Notes: generated from the letters alone by a model not told the origin. A stretch of DNA of 64,000 nucleotides from Rubripirellula amarantea (GCF_007859865.1 NZ_SJPI01000002.1:1012721-1076720), one strand, 5' to 3'; counted from the first letter of the stretch, positions 18,385 through 27,718 are shown. Made by a program: numbers and translations.

Positions 18385-20046
18385 CTATTTTTCGCGAGAG
18401 ATCGTCTCAGCGATATTGTGCGCGTGATCGCGAACTCGAACATAGGCATTTAGCGCAGCCAAGAACGCAACGCTGACCACCGGTGGCATCGGACCGGTGG
18501 AAAGTTCTTCCAAGTGCTTTCGTCGAAGCGATTTCACTTCGTCTCGAATGCGTTTGGCGGCCGCACCTGTGGATGCGGATACGTTTCGATTGTTCTTCGC
18601 CAAACATTCGTGCACCGATGCGACGTACTCGGCAATGTGACGATTGAGTTGCCCCAAGTCTTCTCGCTGAGATTCGGTAAAGCGGAACCCATCGCGGCGA
18701 AGTTTGCGGTCGAACTTGTCGAGATTGGCAATGTAATCGCTAATCGATTCGTACTCATCGGCAAGTCGCAATTGAAGTCTCGCCTCTTCGGCAGTCGAGT
18801 GCGAAACGTTGCCCGATGACAACAGTCCGGTGATAAACTCAGCGACCTCGTCTTGAACACTGTCGAGTACCCGCTCACGTTGCTTCAAGCGGTCGGCGAG
18901 TGCCTTGTCCGGTTGCTCCTCATTCATCAACTGCAGCAACCAATCCAACATTTTCAAACAACCATCGCCCATCTTCAGGACTTCTCGCCGCGACTGCTCG
19001 ATTGCCAACAATGGTGTTTCAAGGATCAACACATCAAGGTCAGTCAACTTCGGCTTTTCCTTGTATGATCGCCCGGGAACGATCCATTCCAAAAATCGAA
19101 CCATTGGCGTCGCAAACGGAAGAAACAGAAGCGTGTTGGCCACGTTGAACACACTATGGGTCGCTGCGATTGCCGCGACAACGTTGGGAAACGTTGCACT
19201 GCCGTCCACCATCACGGCCTCGGCCACATCAACACCGATGATGGATTGGATCAGCCGTATGTACCATTGGAAGATGAGCGTGATCCAAAGCACACCGAAG
19301 AGGTTAAAGATCACGTGGAAGTAAGCGGCGCGTCGAGCATGCGTCGTTGTGCCAAGTGACGCGAGGAAAGCCGTGATCGTGGTTCCGATGTTCTCGCCGA
19401 GCACCAGTGCCGCAGCCGTGGGATAAGAAATCACACCCTGAGTCGCCAACGAGATTGTGATTCCCAAAGTCGCCGATGAAGACTGAACAAGCGTCGTCAA
19501 CACACAGCCAACGGCAGCACACTTAAGCACGCCCCAGTAGTTGTCAGCATTGAACTTTGCGAACCAAGCTTCGAAGTCCGGGACTTCCTTGATCACTGAG
19601 CACGCGTCCTTCATGATTTCCAACCCAAAGAAAACCATCCCGACGCCCATCAGGAACATTGCCCAATAGCGCCAGCGTTCTCCTTTGGAAAACAGATACG
19701 CGAATGCGGAAAAACCCAGCAGGGGCAGCCCGTACTTTCCGACCTTAAGCACCAAGATCCAGCCGGTAATGGTGGTACCAATGTTGGCACCCATGATTAC
19801 CCCAATCCCTTGAGCCAGCCCCATCACACCGCTGTTCACAAATCCCACCACCATCACGGTAGTGATCGAGCTCGACTGAACGATGCAGGTCACCACCACG
19901 CCGACAGTTGCGGCCAAAATCCGATTATTCGTGACGGCACCGATCAGTCGTCGCAAGCTGGCGCCGGCTACCGCTTGCATACCGTCCGACATGTTTTTCA
20001 TGCCTAACAGGAAGATCCCCAACCCGCCAGCGAGCGTAAAAACCAT
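18385..20046 (-). CDS. Na+/phosphate cotransporter (NptA/PNaS family) with PhoU-like C-terminus
   Basis: This protein of about 553 residues has two inverted Na/Pi-cotransporter repeats, each with the QSSS signature (TCIVQSSSITTVMVVGF and TTLVQSSSATLGITISL), and glycine-rich GANIGTTITGW and GENIGTTITAF segments. The C-terminal 200 residues are helical and PhoU-like (VLDSVQDEVAEFITGLL, LRLADEYESISDYIANLD). The family imports phosphate with sodium. I start at 20046 (MVFTLAGGLGIFLLGMKNMSDG), the usual beginning of the family. The frame is open to 20313, but those residues look non-coding except possibly the last ten. It sits next to two phosphatases and an arsenate reductase. Confidence 0.87.
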   Translation of the reverse strand: MVFTLAGGLGIFLLGMKNMSDGMQAVAGASLRRLIGAVTNNRILAATVGVVVTCIVQSSSITTVMVVGFVNSGVMGLAQGIGVIMGANIGTTITGWILVLKVGKYGLPLLGFSAFAYLFSKGERWRYWAMFLMGVGMVFFGLEIMKDACSVIKEVPDFEAWFAKFNADNYWGVLKCAAVGCVLTTLVQSSSATLGITISLATQGVISYPTAAALVLGENIGTTITAFLASLGTTTHARRAAYFHVIFNLFGVLWITLIFQWYIRLIQSIIGVDVAEAVMVDGSATFPNVVAAIAATHSVFNVANTLLFLPFATPMVRFLEWIVPGRSYKEKPKLTDLDVLILETPLLAIEQSRREVLKMGDGCLKMLDWLLQLMNEEQPDKALADRLKQRERVLDSVQDEVAEFITGLLSSGNVSHSTAEEARLQLRLADEYESISDYIANLDKFDRKLRRDGFRFTESQREDLGQLNRHIAEYVASVHECLAKNNRNVSASTGAAAKRIRDEVKSLRRKHLEELSTGPMPPVVSVAFLAALNAYVRVRDHAHNIAETISREK

Positions 20047-20475
20047 TTCAATCAACGAGGAAAAGGCCACGATACTGACAATCAATGCTGGAGAAGAACG
20101 GTTAAGATTCGGTGAAGGCCAGCCAGTGTAAAACCGCAGAACGGTTTTGGCAACGAAGTGCCGCGGCCCCCAAACCCCCGTACTTTTAATCTTCAATTCA
20201 GACGCAATGTGGCTCCCGTCGCGTCCGGCAGACCGTTTGTCGAACAGGTAATCACGTAAAAACCGCGTCAGAGCCTGGAAAACTTCACCTTGCCGGGCAC
20301 TCGAGTATTTCAAACATTTCCAGACAATTCGATCGCGAATCCGAAATATCCATCGTCGCGGCTAATCTGGTAAGCCAAGTCGCCCTGTGTGAGCTTCACG
20401 GATTCAAACGCCAAGATTCGGCAGTTGTGACTTGGACGTCCGGGTGAGTAGCCCTGGTTTTCCGATTCGAACGAA

Positions 20476-20826
20476 CTAGTTCTTGAGCAGTTCGACAATG
20501 TTCTCGAGCGGGCGGCCGATTGCAGCTTTGCCCTTATGAACCACAATCGGTCGCTCCATCAATTTGGGATGAGCAACGAGTAGTGCCATCCAATCTTTGT
20601 CCGTCAATTTCTGGTCATCAAGATTCAATTCTTTAAAGACCTTCTCACCTTTGCGAACCAATTGTTCCGGCGCGATGCCGAGCATTGCGAGGATCTTGGC
20701 GAGTTCCTTTTCACTCGGAGGCGTTTCTAAATACTTCACTATCTCAAACTGCATCTCTCGAGAATCAAGCAACTCCACTGCAGCGCGAGATTTCGAGCAA
20801 CGTGGATTATGAAAGACAGTGGTCAT
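20476..20826 (-). CDS. arsC: Arsenate reductase, ArsC/Spx family
   Basis: This 116-residue thioredoxin-fold protein begins TVFHNPRCSKSRAAVELL, containing the redox Cys of glutaredoxin-coupled ArsC enzymes, and ends with the ERPIVVHKGKAAIGRP segment that includes the substrate-binding Arg. It reduces arsenate to arsenite in the cytoplasm using glutathione/glutaredoxin or an equivalent. Its length is typical (about 115-140). No arsenite efflux gene is adjacent. The Na/Pi transporter downstream on the same strand could be an entry route for arsenate, so linkage to phosphate uptake makes sense. The ATG at 20826 is the only good start. Confidence 0.88.
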   Translation of the reverse strand: MTTVFHNPRCSKSRAAVELLDSREMQFEIVKYLETPPSEKELAKILAMLGIAPEQLVRKGEKVFKELNLDDQKLTDKDWMALLVAHPKLMERPIVVHKGKAAIGRPLENIVELLKN

Positions 20827-21126
20827 GGATTTATCGAAAACGATTTGCAGATGGATTCACCGATTGGTACCGCACTCGCATCGCGCGAATGTACGAGTCC
20901 AGATTGTAGCACTAGCACACGCACTTTCGAGGGCATTGCTCAATCGGACAGGATTCTACATCGTTGGCTAGCACGCTGCTTCCAGTCGACTCGGCATCAA
21001 CGAAGACTTCGCATTTGGGGAATCTGCTGGACATTCAAATTTGGACGTTCGCGTCTCACCGATCTACGGCGGTTTCTAGCATTGGCCTGACTGAAACCGC
21101 GATCACTAGATGCATTGCGAAACGTT
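20827..21126. other. Intergenic region, nothing recognised
   Basis: About 300 bp separate the arsenate reductase start from the VOC-protein stop. Open frames here give no recognisable protein, and no repeat or RNA was found. Confidence 0.35.
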
Positions 21127-21636
21127 TCACTTGGTGGAATCACCGCTATACGCACCGGAGGAATATGTCAGTTCGTAGCTGTGCGAATAGATCTCGATCA
21201 AGTTACCACAGGGGTCTTCACAGTAGACCATTCGATAAGGCTTTTCGCCGGGATAGTATTCGCGAACTGGCATTCGCTGTTTTCCGCCATGCTTCACGAT
21301 CTTAGCCGCCAATCCTTCGACATCGGGATCTTGCACGCAGAAATGGAAGATTCCAGTCTTCCAGTACTCGAAGTTATTCTCACGACGCTCGGCGTCCTTG
21401 AACTCAAAGATTTCGACTCCGATCTTATCGCCAGTCGACATGTGAGCGATGCGGAACCGTTCCCAACCTTCGCCAAAAACATCCGTGCACATGATCCCGA
21501 TGGCGGAATCGTCGGCAACGATCTCGGTGGGCGGCATGATCACGTACCAGCCTAGTACTTCAGAATAGAACGAGACGGCTTGGTCTAGGTCAGTCACCGA
21601 CAGACCCAAGTGAGAAAATGTTCGTGGGTAAACCAT
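21127..21636 (-). CDS. VOC-family (glyoxalase/bleomycin-resistance fold) protein
   Basis: This 169-residue protein contains a single vicinal-oxygen-chelate module. FSHLGLSVTDLDQAVSFYSEVLGW provides the first metal His, TGIFHFCVQDPDVEGLAAKI the second half, and DPCGNLIEIYSHSYE the last acidic ligand. Such proteins isomerise or cleave small substrates, or sequester drugs, at a divalent metal. The substrate is unknown. It stands alone, with the convergent arsenate reductase operon on one side and a 322-bp gap upstream. Length is normal. Confidence 0.82.
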   Translation of the reverse strand: MVYPRTFSHLGLSVTDLDQAVSFYSEVLGWYVIMPPTEIVADDSAIGIMCTDVFGEGWERFRIAHMSTGDKIGVEIFEFKDAERRENNFEYWKTGIFHFCVQDPDVEGLAAKIVKHGGKQRMPVREYYPGEKPYRMVYCEDPCGNLIEIYSHSYELTYSSGAYSGDSTK

Positions 21637-21689
21637 GATGAGAGCATCCGAAAATTATGAATAGGACAAGAACGATTGTCGTCAAACCG

Positions 21690-21722
21690 CCTGAAGGTTC
21701 ACTAAATCCTGAAGGTTCACTA
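21690..21722. repeat. 15-bp direct repeat, period 18
   Basis: CCTGAAGGTTCACTA occurs at 21690-21704 and 21708-21722 in the 322-bp gap upstream of the VOC gene. Otherwise I see no feature in 21637-21958. Confidence 0.7.
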
Positions 21723-21958
21723 GATCGACGGGCCAGCGAACCGTTTAGAAATGCGACTTCAAGACAAACGTCCGCATCGTAACTCACGTGTAAATAGTGG
21801 TTCACGTTGGGGATCTAGGTTGTTTGCGACCAATAAGTTGCCCCGCATGAGGAGCGATGGTCGCTCGATAACGCATTCTCGCGTCTCGACTCGTATCCCG
21901 CAGAACTGCATTACGATACAGTTCGTAGTCCCATCGCAGTTCATTCGCCGAGGAAAAC

Positions 21959-22264
21959 ATGGCAAAAGTCGATCAAGCAAGCCCGAAAAAAGAGAAGCCC
22001 GCGGCGGATTCAGACCACACAGAACGAATCAAGTCCCAGATTTTGGAGAAAACAGGCACACCCCCACGTTTGCATCATGTTGAAGTGAATCAGCATCACA
22101 ACGGCAATTATCGAGTTAACCTTTGGGAAAAGCTGGAACCAACCGGCGACTCCGCCTACACGACGCTCGTTCGTATTGGGGCTTCGTTCTACTTGAAGGT
22201 TTCTGATGAAGGCGAAATCATTCATAGCAATCCACCTTTGACTAAACTGCAATTCAAAGCCTGA
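21959..22264 (+). CDS. Small conserved-looking hypothetical protein
   Basis: This 101-residue protein has a charged N-terminus (MAKVDQASPKKEKPAADSDH) and a compact C-terminal half with alternating hydrophobic residues (YRVNLWEKLEPTGDSAYTTLVRIGASFYLKVSDEGEIIHSNPPL), suggesting a small beta-rich domain. A good ribosome-binding site (gagga, five bases before ATG) supports translation. There is no signal peptide, so it is probably cytoplasmic. I do not recognise the family. The metallophosphoesterase gene follows 139 bp downstream on the same strand. Confidence 0.65.
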   Translation: MAKVDQASPKKEKPAADSDHTERIKSQILEKTGTPPRLHHVEVNQHHNGNYRVNLWEKLEPTGDSAYTTLVRIGASFYLKVSDEGEIIHSNPPLTKLQFKA

Positions 22265-22284
22265 GCTTTCGCTCTTTAAAGAAC

Positions 22285-22316
22285 AACGGTGACCATCGCT
22301 AACGGTGACCATCGCC
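22285..22316. repeat. 16-bp tandem duplication
   Basis: AACGGTGACCATCGCT at 22285-22300 is repeated with one change (final C) at 22301-22316, between the small hypothetical gene and the phosphoesterase gene. Confidence 0.75.
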
Positions 22317-22403
22317 AACAAAGTTCGCAAGTTGTAGTGTCGTAGCCAAACACATTTGTAGCCGCCGATGACCGAGCAACGATCAACGAGGTCGCAGCCA
22401 TCC

Positions 22404-23531
22404 ATGAAACGAATTCTTGGGGTCCTACTGTTTGCTGTAGGCATGCAGCTTCCAACCTACGCCGAGATTACTCGGATCTGGTTGACGCATCGAACCAATG
22501 TCCCAGATAGCATCGTGGTCAATTGGGAAAGTGATTTGCCAGGAACTTCGGAGGTTCAGTTTGGACCAACCGCGGACTATGGCAAGCGTGTTACCAGCGA
22601 TGACGAAACGTCGCTCCATCACGTCGAGATACCTGTCGATAGTCGAGACGGGGTGATCCACTACCGTGTCAAAACGGGTGACCAGCGTTCTGCCGATGCA
22701 GTCTTCAAGACGTATCCCACTAACGAACTGCGGATCGCAGTGATTGCCGACTGGCAGGGACGACCTGACCTAAAGTCAATCCGTGATGACGACGTGCATC
22801 TCATCGCGACCGCCGGCGACAACATCACGTCCTTATGGAGCAAGTGCGGCAATGATAACCACGATTGTATCGTTCCCTACCTTGAACTGATCGACGCCTA
22901 TCCGGATCTCTTTCGTTCGACGCCTTTGATGCCTGTGCTGGGAAACCACGATCGCGAAATTCGACCGCGTGGCACGCATGCTCCTGACGTCCCGGTTTAT
23001 GATGTCGATGCGAAGGCGTTTCGACGCTTTTTTGAACTTCCCGACCAAGAATGGAAATGGCAATTCGCGTTTCCCGACTTTGGACTGCGTCTTGTCGGTC
23101 TGGATCTTAGTCACATTTTGGACTCGGGAACAACCTGGCAAACCTGCCATGCTTACGGCGACGACTCGGAACAATTTCGTTGGTATCAGTCGCTACCCAC
23201 TGCCAATGATGAGTTCATGGTAACTCTGTACAACGAGCAGAATTCGAATATACGCAGAAAAGCCGACAACAAATGGCACGACCTATTCCGCCGTGGTACG
23301 TGCTGCATCAGCGGATTTGGCTACTTCGCGGAACGAGCTGTGGTTGACGACTTCACTTATTACAACACGTCTCTGAGTGGAAAAGGCGATCAGTATCCTG
23401 ATCCCGACTCCGAATTTTTGGCGAGCGAAGACAACTACATTCTCTTGTCAGTCCAGCGACACGGCGGGATGACCGTCAACATCAAGACTCTGGATGGAAC
23501 CGTCATTGATTCGATGCACTTCGATCGCTGA
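22404..23531 (+). CDS. Secreted calcineurin-like (purple-acid-phosphatase-like) metallophosphoesterase
   Basis: This protein of about 375 residues has a signal peptide (MKRILGVLLFAVGMQLPTYA), then a fibronectin-III-like N-terminal domain typical of purple acid phosphatases (RIWLTHRTNVPDSIVVNWES...), then a calcineurin-like phosphoesterase domain. The metal motifs are partly conserved: VIADWQGRPD for the usual DxH region (the His is not obvious), ATAGDNI and VLGNHDRE. The C-terminal GHxH-type motifs are unclear, so activity is uncertain. The start at 22404 gives a clean signal; 22368 is the upper limit. It adds a further phosphatase-like protein to the phosphate-related cluster. Confidence 0.75.
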   Translation: MKRILGVLLFAVGMQLPTYAEITRIWLTHRTNVPDSIVVNWESDLPGTSEVQFGPTADYGKRVTSDDETSLHHVEIPVDSRDGVIHYRVKTGDQRSADAVFKTYPTNELRIAVIADWQGRPDLKSIRDDDVHLIATAGDNITSLWSKCGNDNHDCIVPYLELIDAYPDLFRSTPLMPVLGNHDREIRPRGTHAPDVPVYDVDAKAFRRFFELPDQEWKWQFAFPDFGLRLVGLDLSHILDSGTTWQTCHAYGDDSEQFRWYQSLPTANDEFMVTLYNEQNSNIRRKADNKWHDLFRRGTCCISGFGYFAERAVVDDFTYYNTSLSGKGDQYPDPDSEFLASEDNYILLSVQRHGGMTVNIKTLDGTVIDSMHFDR

Positions 23532-23607
23532 TAGTTCAACGTTGAAGGTTGACTGTCAAACATCGAATGCTTCAAACTTGCGGGTGGACCGATGGAGCGA
23601 TGCAAGG

Positions 23608-24892
23608 TCAGTCCTGCTTCGCCGCAACATTGCGAAGGTTCGCCAACTCTTGGATTTCGATCGGGTTGAGAGCTCGATCAAACACCGCTACTCCGCCAAT
23701 CCACCCGGTAAAACCAACGCTGCGTGCACTGTGAATAAACTCGACCAATCGTGAACGGTCCACCGCTTTCGGCATCTTTGGGCGAGTAGATCCCGTGGGG
23801 ATACCACCACGGATTGAGTCGCAACGCAATCAAGTCGCGACCAACTTCCGAGTACGCCCCGTCGACATTCTCGCGAAGCGTGACTTTGACTTTGGTGTAA
23901 CGGTACTCTCGCATTTCAACGCGCTCGCCTTTTGATTGACGAAGTACTTCCACGGACACCGGTTCCTTCTCGGGCGGGTTGTAGTACTGGTCCGCTGGGA
24001 AGCTTTCATCCTCGTCCGCTTGCTTACCATCGACTCGATGGAAGTAGCCCTGCATGTATGCGTTGCGAGCGTAAGAAATCAGAGAATCTGCTTCGAGGTG
24101 CTCCAGCCATCGGTCACCGGAGACTCCATTGAGCCAACCCGTCAATTCATCGTTGTTGTGATCCAACGTCATCGCGAAACACTGCCACGACGTAGCCAAT
24201 TCATTCGCCGGTAATTCTGCGGACACCGCTGGGGCGACTGGCAATGAATTGCATTTGTGCAACGCGTACTTGTTCAAAAAGGAGCTCGCCCCATTTTCCG
24301 AAACATGACCGCACGCGCTACCCGGTTTGTTCAATCCAGCGAACAAAGCGTACTGGCGCTGCCCTCGTTCAACTTTTAGCTTGCCTGTGGTCGCAGCACT
24401 CTTCAGATCAGTGCCCTCATGCCAAATTCCAGCAAGGGCGTGGTTACCACTCTCTCGAATTGCCCATACGACAACTGTCACCGACTTGTCTTGCCCCTTG
24501 ATATCCAGTGGGGTGTCATGGATGCGTGATCGAGGGACAAGAAGAAAAGGCCGAAAGCTTGGATCCGTTTCGTCGCGGATTCGTATCGCTTGTCCAAACG
24601 GCCCGTCATTCAAGAGGGGGAAGTCGGAATAGGTTGCTTCGCGTCCCTCACCCCAATAATCCCGTACGTAATTCGACGCATCTAGCGGATAGTCAGTGGC
24701 GGAACCCTGTGGAACGTGAGCAGTAAATCTTCGTTCGCCCTCAGACTCGCGTTTCTGAAAGTCCCAGAACGCAACCAGGCCAGGAGTGTTGGTGACCACA
24801 TCACGGCGTGTTTGCGCTTCGTCCGCGCGCACACGAGCGAATGACAAAAGGCAAGTTGCCCAAAGAACGATGACGATATCTCGACGCGACAT
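23608..24892 (-). pseudogene. Secreted LamG/concanavalin-like protein, broken by a +1 frameshift near 23737
   Basis: The main frame (24892 to 23678, 404 residues) encodes a signal peptide (MSRRDIVIVLWATCLLSFARVRA) and a LamG-like domain beginning TPGLVAFWDF. After GGPFTIGRV it runs into a nonsense tail. The continuing domain, IHSARSVGFTGWIGGVAVFDRAL, is in the next frame and ends at 23608. Removing one base of the AAA run at 23737-23739 joins GRV to IHSARS exactly. So either the gene carries a one-base insertion or the sequence has a homopolymer error. Such proteins are common in planctomycetes and are predicted to bind carbohydrates or form part of larger glycan-related enzymes; function is not known. 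Confidence 0.75.
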
Positions 24893-24943
24893 CTTGGATT
24901 CCTGGCGATAGACAAAGCAGTGTGAGTAACAAAACTCGGCAGA

Positions 24944-25564
24944 TCAAAAACCGTTCTCAAAAACGACGTCGCCGAGCGGCAATTGTCCGGGCTTAGGCCA
25001 GGCCTCCTTGGTGCCTTTTCCGATGGCAACCATTGGTCCCATCACATAGTCGGCGGGAAGGTTGATCAACTGAGCAACCTTCTCGATGTCGAAGCCGATC
25101 ATTGGGCACGATTGATATCCCATTCCTTGCGCGGCCAACATCATGGTTTGCATGGCCATCCCGATGGAACGTTGAGCTTCATCGCGCTGTAGCCACTCGC
25201 GACCTTCGTGAAAGGGGCCCATCCAGTTGACCAACATCTCGGCGACCTCTTTCGGTGCGTTAGAAAAGTAGCGAGAAGGCTCCTTGTTCCATGCTTTCAT
25301 GTCGGCTGTGAATAGCACCAACAAGGAAGCGTCAGTCATCTGAGCTTGGTCGTTGCCAAACTCCTTGCGAATTTTCGAACGTAGTTCTGGATCACGAAGG
25401 ATCACGAAACGCCAGTGTTGAATATTGAAGCTAGTGGGAGCTTGAATGGTCGCTTCAAGCAGTTCCGTTTCCTCAGCATCGGTCATCCGGTGTTCGGCAT
25501 CGAATTGCTTGATTGCTCGGCGGTTGTAGATAGCGTCGATAACTTGCATTGGAGTCTCATTCAT
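24944..25564 (-). CDS. Nitroreductase family FMN-dependent oxidoreductase
   Basis: This 206-residue protein opens with DAIYNRRAIKQFD, the FMN-contacting Arg motif of nitroreductases, and ends with a MGPMVAIGKGTKEAW segment typical of the NfsB-like group. Members reduce nitro compounds, quinones or enones with NAD(P)H in the cytoplasm. The middle contains SFNIQHWRFVILRDP. It is an isolated gene: its neighbour downstream on the same strand is the frameshifted LamG-type gene. A 36-bp tandem repeat lies just upstream of the start. Confidence 0.87.
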   Translation of the reverse strand: MNETPMQVIDAIYNRRAIKQFDAEHRMTDAEETELLEATIQAPTSFNIQHWRFVILRDPELRSKIRKEFGNDQAQMTDASLLVLFTADMKAWNKEPSRYFSNAPKEVAEMLVNWMGPFHEGREWLQRDEAQRSIGMAMQTMMLAAQGMGYQSCPMIGFDIEKVAQLINLPADYVMGPMVAIGKGTKEAWPKPGQLPLGDVVFENGF

Positions 25565-25576
25565 TGGGAAGCGATT

Positions 25577-25649
25577 GGGCGTTCATAGAGTACTGCGCGC
25601 TCATAAAGAACCGGGCGCTCATAGAGCACTGCGCGCTCATAAAGTAACC
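25577..25649. repeat. Two tandem copies of a 36-37 bp unit upstream of the nitroreductase
   Basis: Copy 1 (25577-25612) and copy 2 (25613-25649) share gggcgYtcatagagYactgcgcgctcataaag. Each unit is itself made of two related halves containing gcgctcata. The array starts 13 bp upstream of the nitroreductase start codon. Confidence 0.75.
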
Positions 25650-26271
25650 AGTGCTGCCGACCATACCAGACCTTCCTTCAGCACCCTACAGGCATACTCA
25701 CCTAGCACCATCAGACCTAGGCAAACGTACGCTACCAAGTTTGATAGACGATAAGAACCGCCTGAACAGCATGGAGTTTGGCGAAAGCAATCAACCTGAT
25801 TGCATTTGTGACGCCAATTTCAAACGTCTGCGTTTTAGTTGGGGGCTGCTATCTCAGCGAGTCGAGATTCGGACATTCATCTGACATCAATCCAAAATCA
25901 AATGTTTAGAAGCAACGTTCACCTCCACGACCACGACCAAACGATTAAGCCAAGAGTGTCCGAGCAAGAACTTATCGCTCGATCGATTTGGCTCACGTCC
26001 CTCTCGCTAAAGATCATGGCAACGTTTCCGTCGATGCATGCTGACTCAAGATGCTAGGTGCATATTCGGTCGCCATAATTAGCACGACACTGATTAAGCG
26101 TATCAATAACGCGGGCAGTGTACATCGGGCCACCGTACGGTCACGGGGGCGAGTTCTTTATACTCTCAATGGGTGGTGAGGATTGCCGCCCTCTTTCGTT
26201 CGTTCGCTTGCGCGCCAAAGATTTTCAATGTGGAAGATTGCTGGCGAGGCATTAGCTTTCCTGGCTTTCTT
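25650..26271. other. Intergenic region without recognisable gene
   Basis: About 620 bp between the nitroreductase leader and the dockerin-gene remnant. Short frames at 25651-25884 and 25839-26057 lack any family feature or ribosome-binding site. No RNA or insertion sequence ends were recognised. Confidence 0.35.
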
Positions 26272-26619
26272 ATGTCCAACAGCTTAGCTAGTCGTTTTGG
26301 CCCCAGTCCTTCGCTTTTACCCCGCCCGCAAAGGAAAGTCCGCAAGCCAAGTAAGCGCCGCGACAAACGGGTGACGCTTAGGGCAGAGTTGCTCGAAGAT
26401 CGACGATTATTGGCTGTCGTATCCGAAATGGAGCCTAACGATCAGCTCGCCGAAGCGACTCCGGTGCAACTAGAAACCGCGTTTGATCCACGAATCCTTT
26501 CCGCGCAAGTTGCTGGCACGATGACCAGTGCCGACGACGTAGACAACTTCACGTTCTCTGCCATTGCAGGCGATACCGTCATCGTCAGCGCCGACGACTT
26601 GATCGCGTGTTTGAAGTAA
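26272..26619 (+). pseudogene. N-terminal remnant of a large LEPR-motif exported protein (pre-peptidase domain)
   Basis: This fragment of about 115 residues has the basic leader and export motif found at the N-terminus of giant planctomycete surface proteins (RAELLEDRRLLAV). It is followed by the start of a bacterial pre-peptidase C-terminal domain (EPNDQLAEATPVQL, VAGTMTSADDVDNFTFSAIAGDTV). The domain breaks off after about 70 residues, and the protein ends at a stop 13 bp inside the next, out-of-frame fragment. Intact relatives are usually very long. I interpret this as the 5-prime end left by a large internal deletion. The frame is open from 26173, but MSNSLASRFG at 26272 is the more credible start. 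Confidence 0.65.
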
Positions 26620-26972
26620 CGACAGACACACCTTGGCAAAACCCGGTTCGCGTCACGGACGTGAATCGGGACGGAAAGTCAACTGCGATCGATGCTTTGC
26701 GAATCATCAATCAACTTGCGCGAACTAGGTCGGATCGGCTTCCTGACGCCACTAGAATTGCTGGAGAAGACCATCAGTATTTCGATGTGACTGGCGATGG
26801 CAGATTGACAGCGCTCGACGCACTTCGAGTCATCAACCAAGTGTTCCGAGAACACAATGCCCCACTTCCTTTGGAATCAGAGCATACTGCAACCATTTTG
26901 CCACCTATCGAGGCGGTCGACCACATTTTTGCCGATGATGAATCCGAGTATGATTTAGTGAACCTGTTCTGA
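26607..26972 (+). pseudogene. C-terminal remnant with two dockerin type I repeats
   Basis: In a frame different from the preceding fragment, about 121 residues encode two calcium-binding dockerin-like units: VTDVNRDGKSTAIDALRIINQL and FDVTGDGRLTALDALRVINQV. Both have the Asp-x-Asn/Thr-x-Asp loop and the ALRIINQ helix that end many planctomycete secreted proteins. The tail (ESEYDLVNLF) is a typical final motif. There is no proper start: the GTG at 26607 lies inside the frame-shifted junction. With the N-terminal remnant it most likely represents the two ends of one former large protein. Confidence 0.65.
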
Positions 26973-27224
26973 GTGGCGGCAGGATCTCGCGTTCGACTTG
27001 ATTATCTCTTGGAGCGGTTACTGCGACAGCCGCGATCAAGTATGAATTGACTGTTTCGCGTAGTAGCCGTTGAACTCGCAACGAGTGAGTTGTCGGTGTA
27101 GGGCAGACGTGATGTGGGAGCGTGGATTTGGTATCACCAGACGGTAACTAGACTGTGACAAGACGGGCACACCAAATCGAAAAGCGCCTTAACTTCCCGA
27201 TCCATTCGCGTGAGTTGGATCAGT

Positions 27225-27545
27225 TCACGTCTTGGTTTCTGATTCACAGATCGTAGGCAAAGTTGGAATCCACAGACGCACGCGGCGTCGATAGTCCGCG
27301 TAGCTGTCGCCAAATCTCTGCTGCAGATCATTCTCTTCAACAGGTCGGACCAACCAATGCCAGACAAACGCTCCGGCGACAGCATAACTAACGACGACAT
27401 AGCTTCCGAAAAACCAGCCGACAGCGATCCCTTGTATGATGCCAGCCAATGCCATCGGATTACGAACAAATCGGTAAGGTCCAGCAATCACTAGCTTCGG
27501 TGCGGTCGCAGTCGGCAACGGTGTCCCATCACCAAAAAAGGCCAT
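27225..27545 (-). pseudogene. 5-prime-truncated isoprenylcysteine-methyltransferase-like (ICMT/PEMT) gene
   Basis: The 106 residues contain the C-terminal catalytic half of membrane methyltransferases of the ICMT/phospholipid-methyltransferase type: GDGTPLPTATAPKLVIAGPYRFVRNPM, then a hydrophobic pair of helices, then EENDLQQRFGDSYADYRRRVRLWIP. Relatives of roughly 150-190 residues carry two or more additional N-terminal membrane helices, which are absent here. Sequence upstream of the ATG at 27545 does not continue the family in any frame. It is probably a decayed gene, though a short functional form cannot be ruled out. Confidence 0.6.
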
Positions 27546-27718
27546 CGACGCTTATGACGCGATGAGTAGCGGTCAAAGCAAATCTAAATTTAGTGAAAAC
27601 GTAGTTGGTACCGTTCTGCCAAGAGTCGGCGGGACAGAAACCTTCATCGCGCTGCCGCGATTGGAAATCTTCTTTTCTCGTGCGCAGTGGGTTTGTGGCA
27701 ACGGGCTCTTGACGACGT

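Noticed and set aside
20047-20313. N-terminal extension of the Na/Pi cotransporter
   Set aside because: The frame is open, but most residues are unlike the family, which begins at MVFTLAGGLG.
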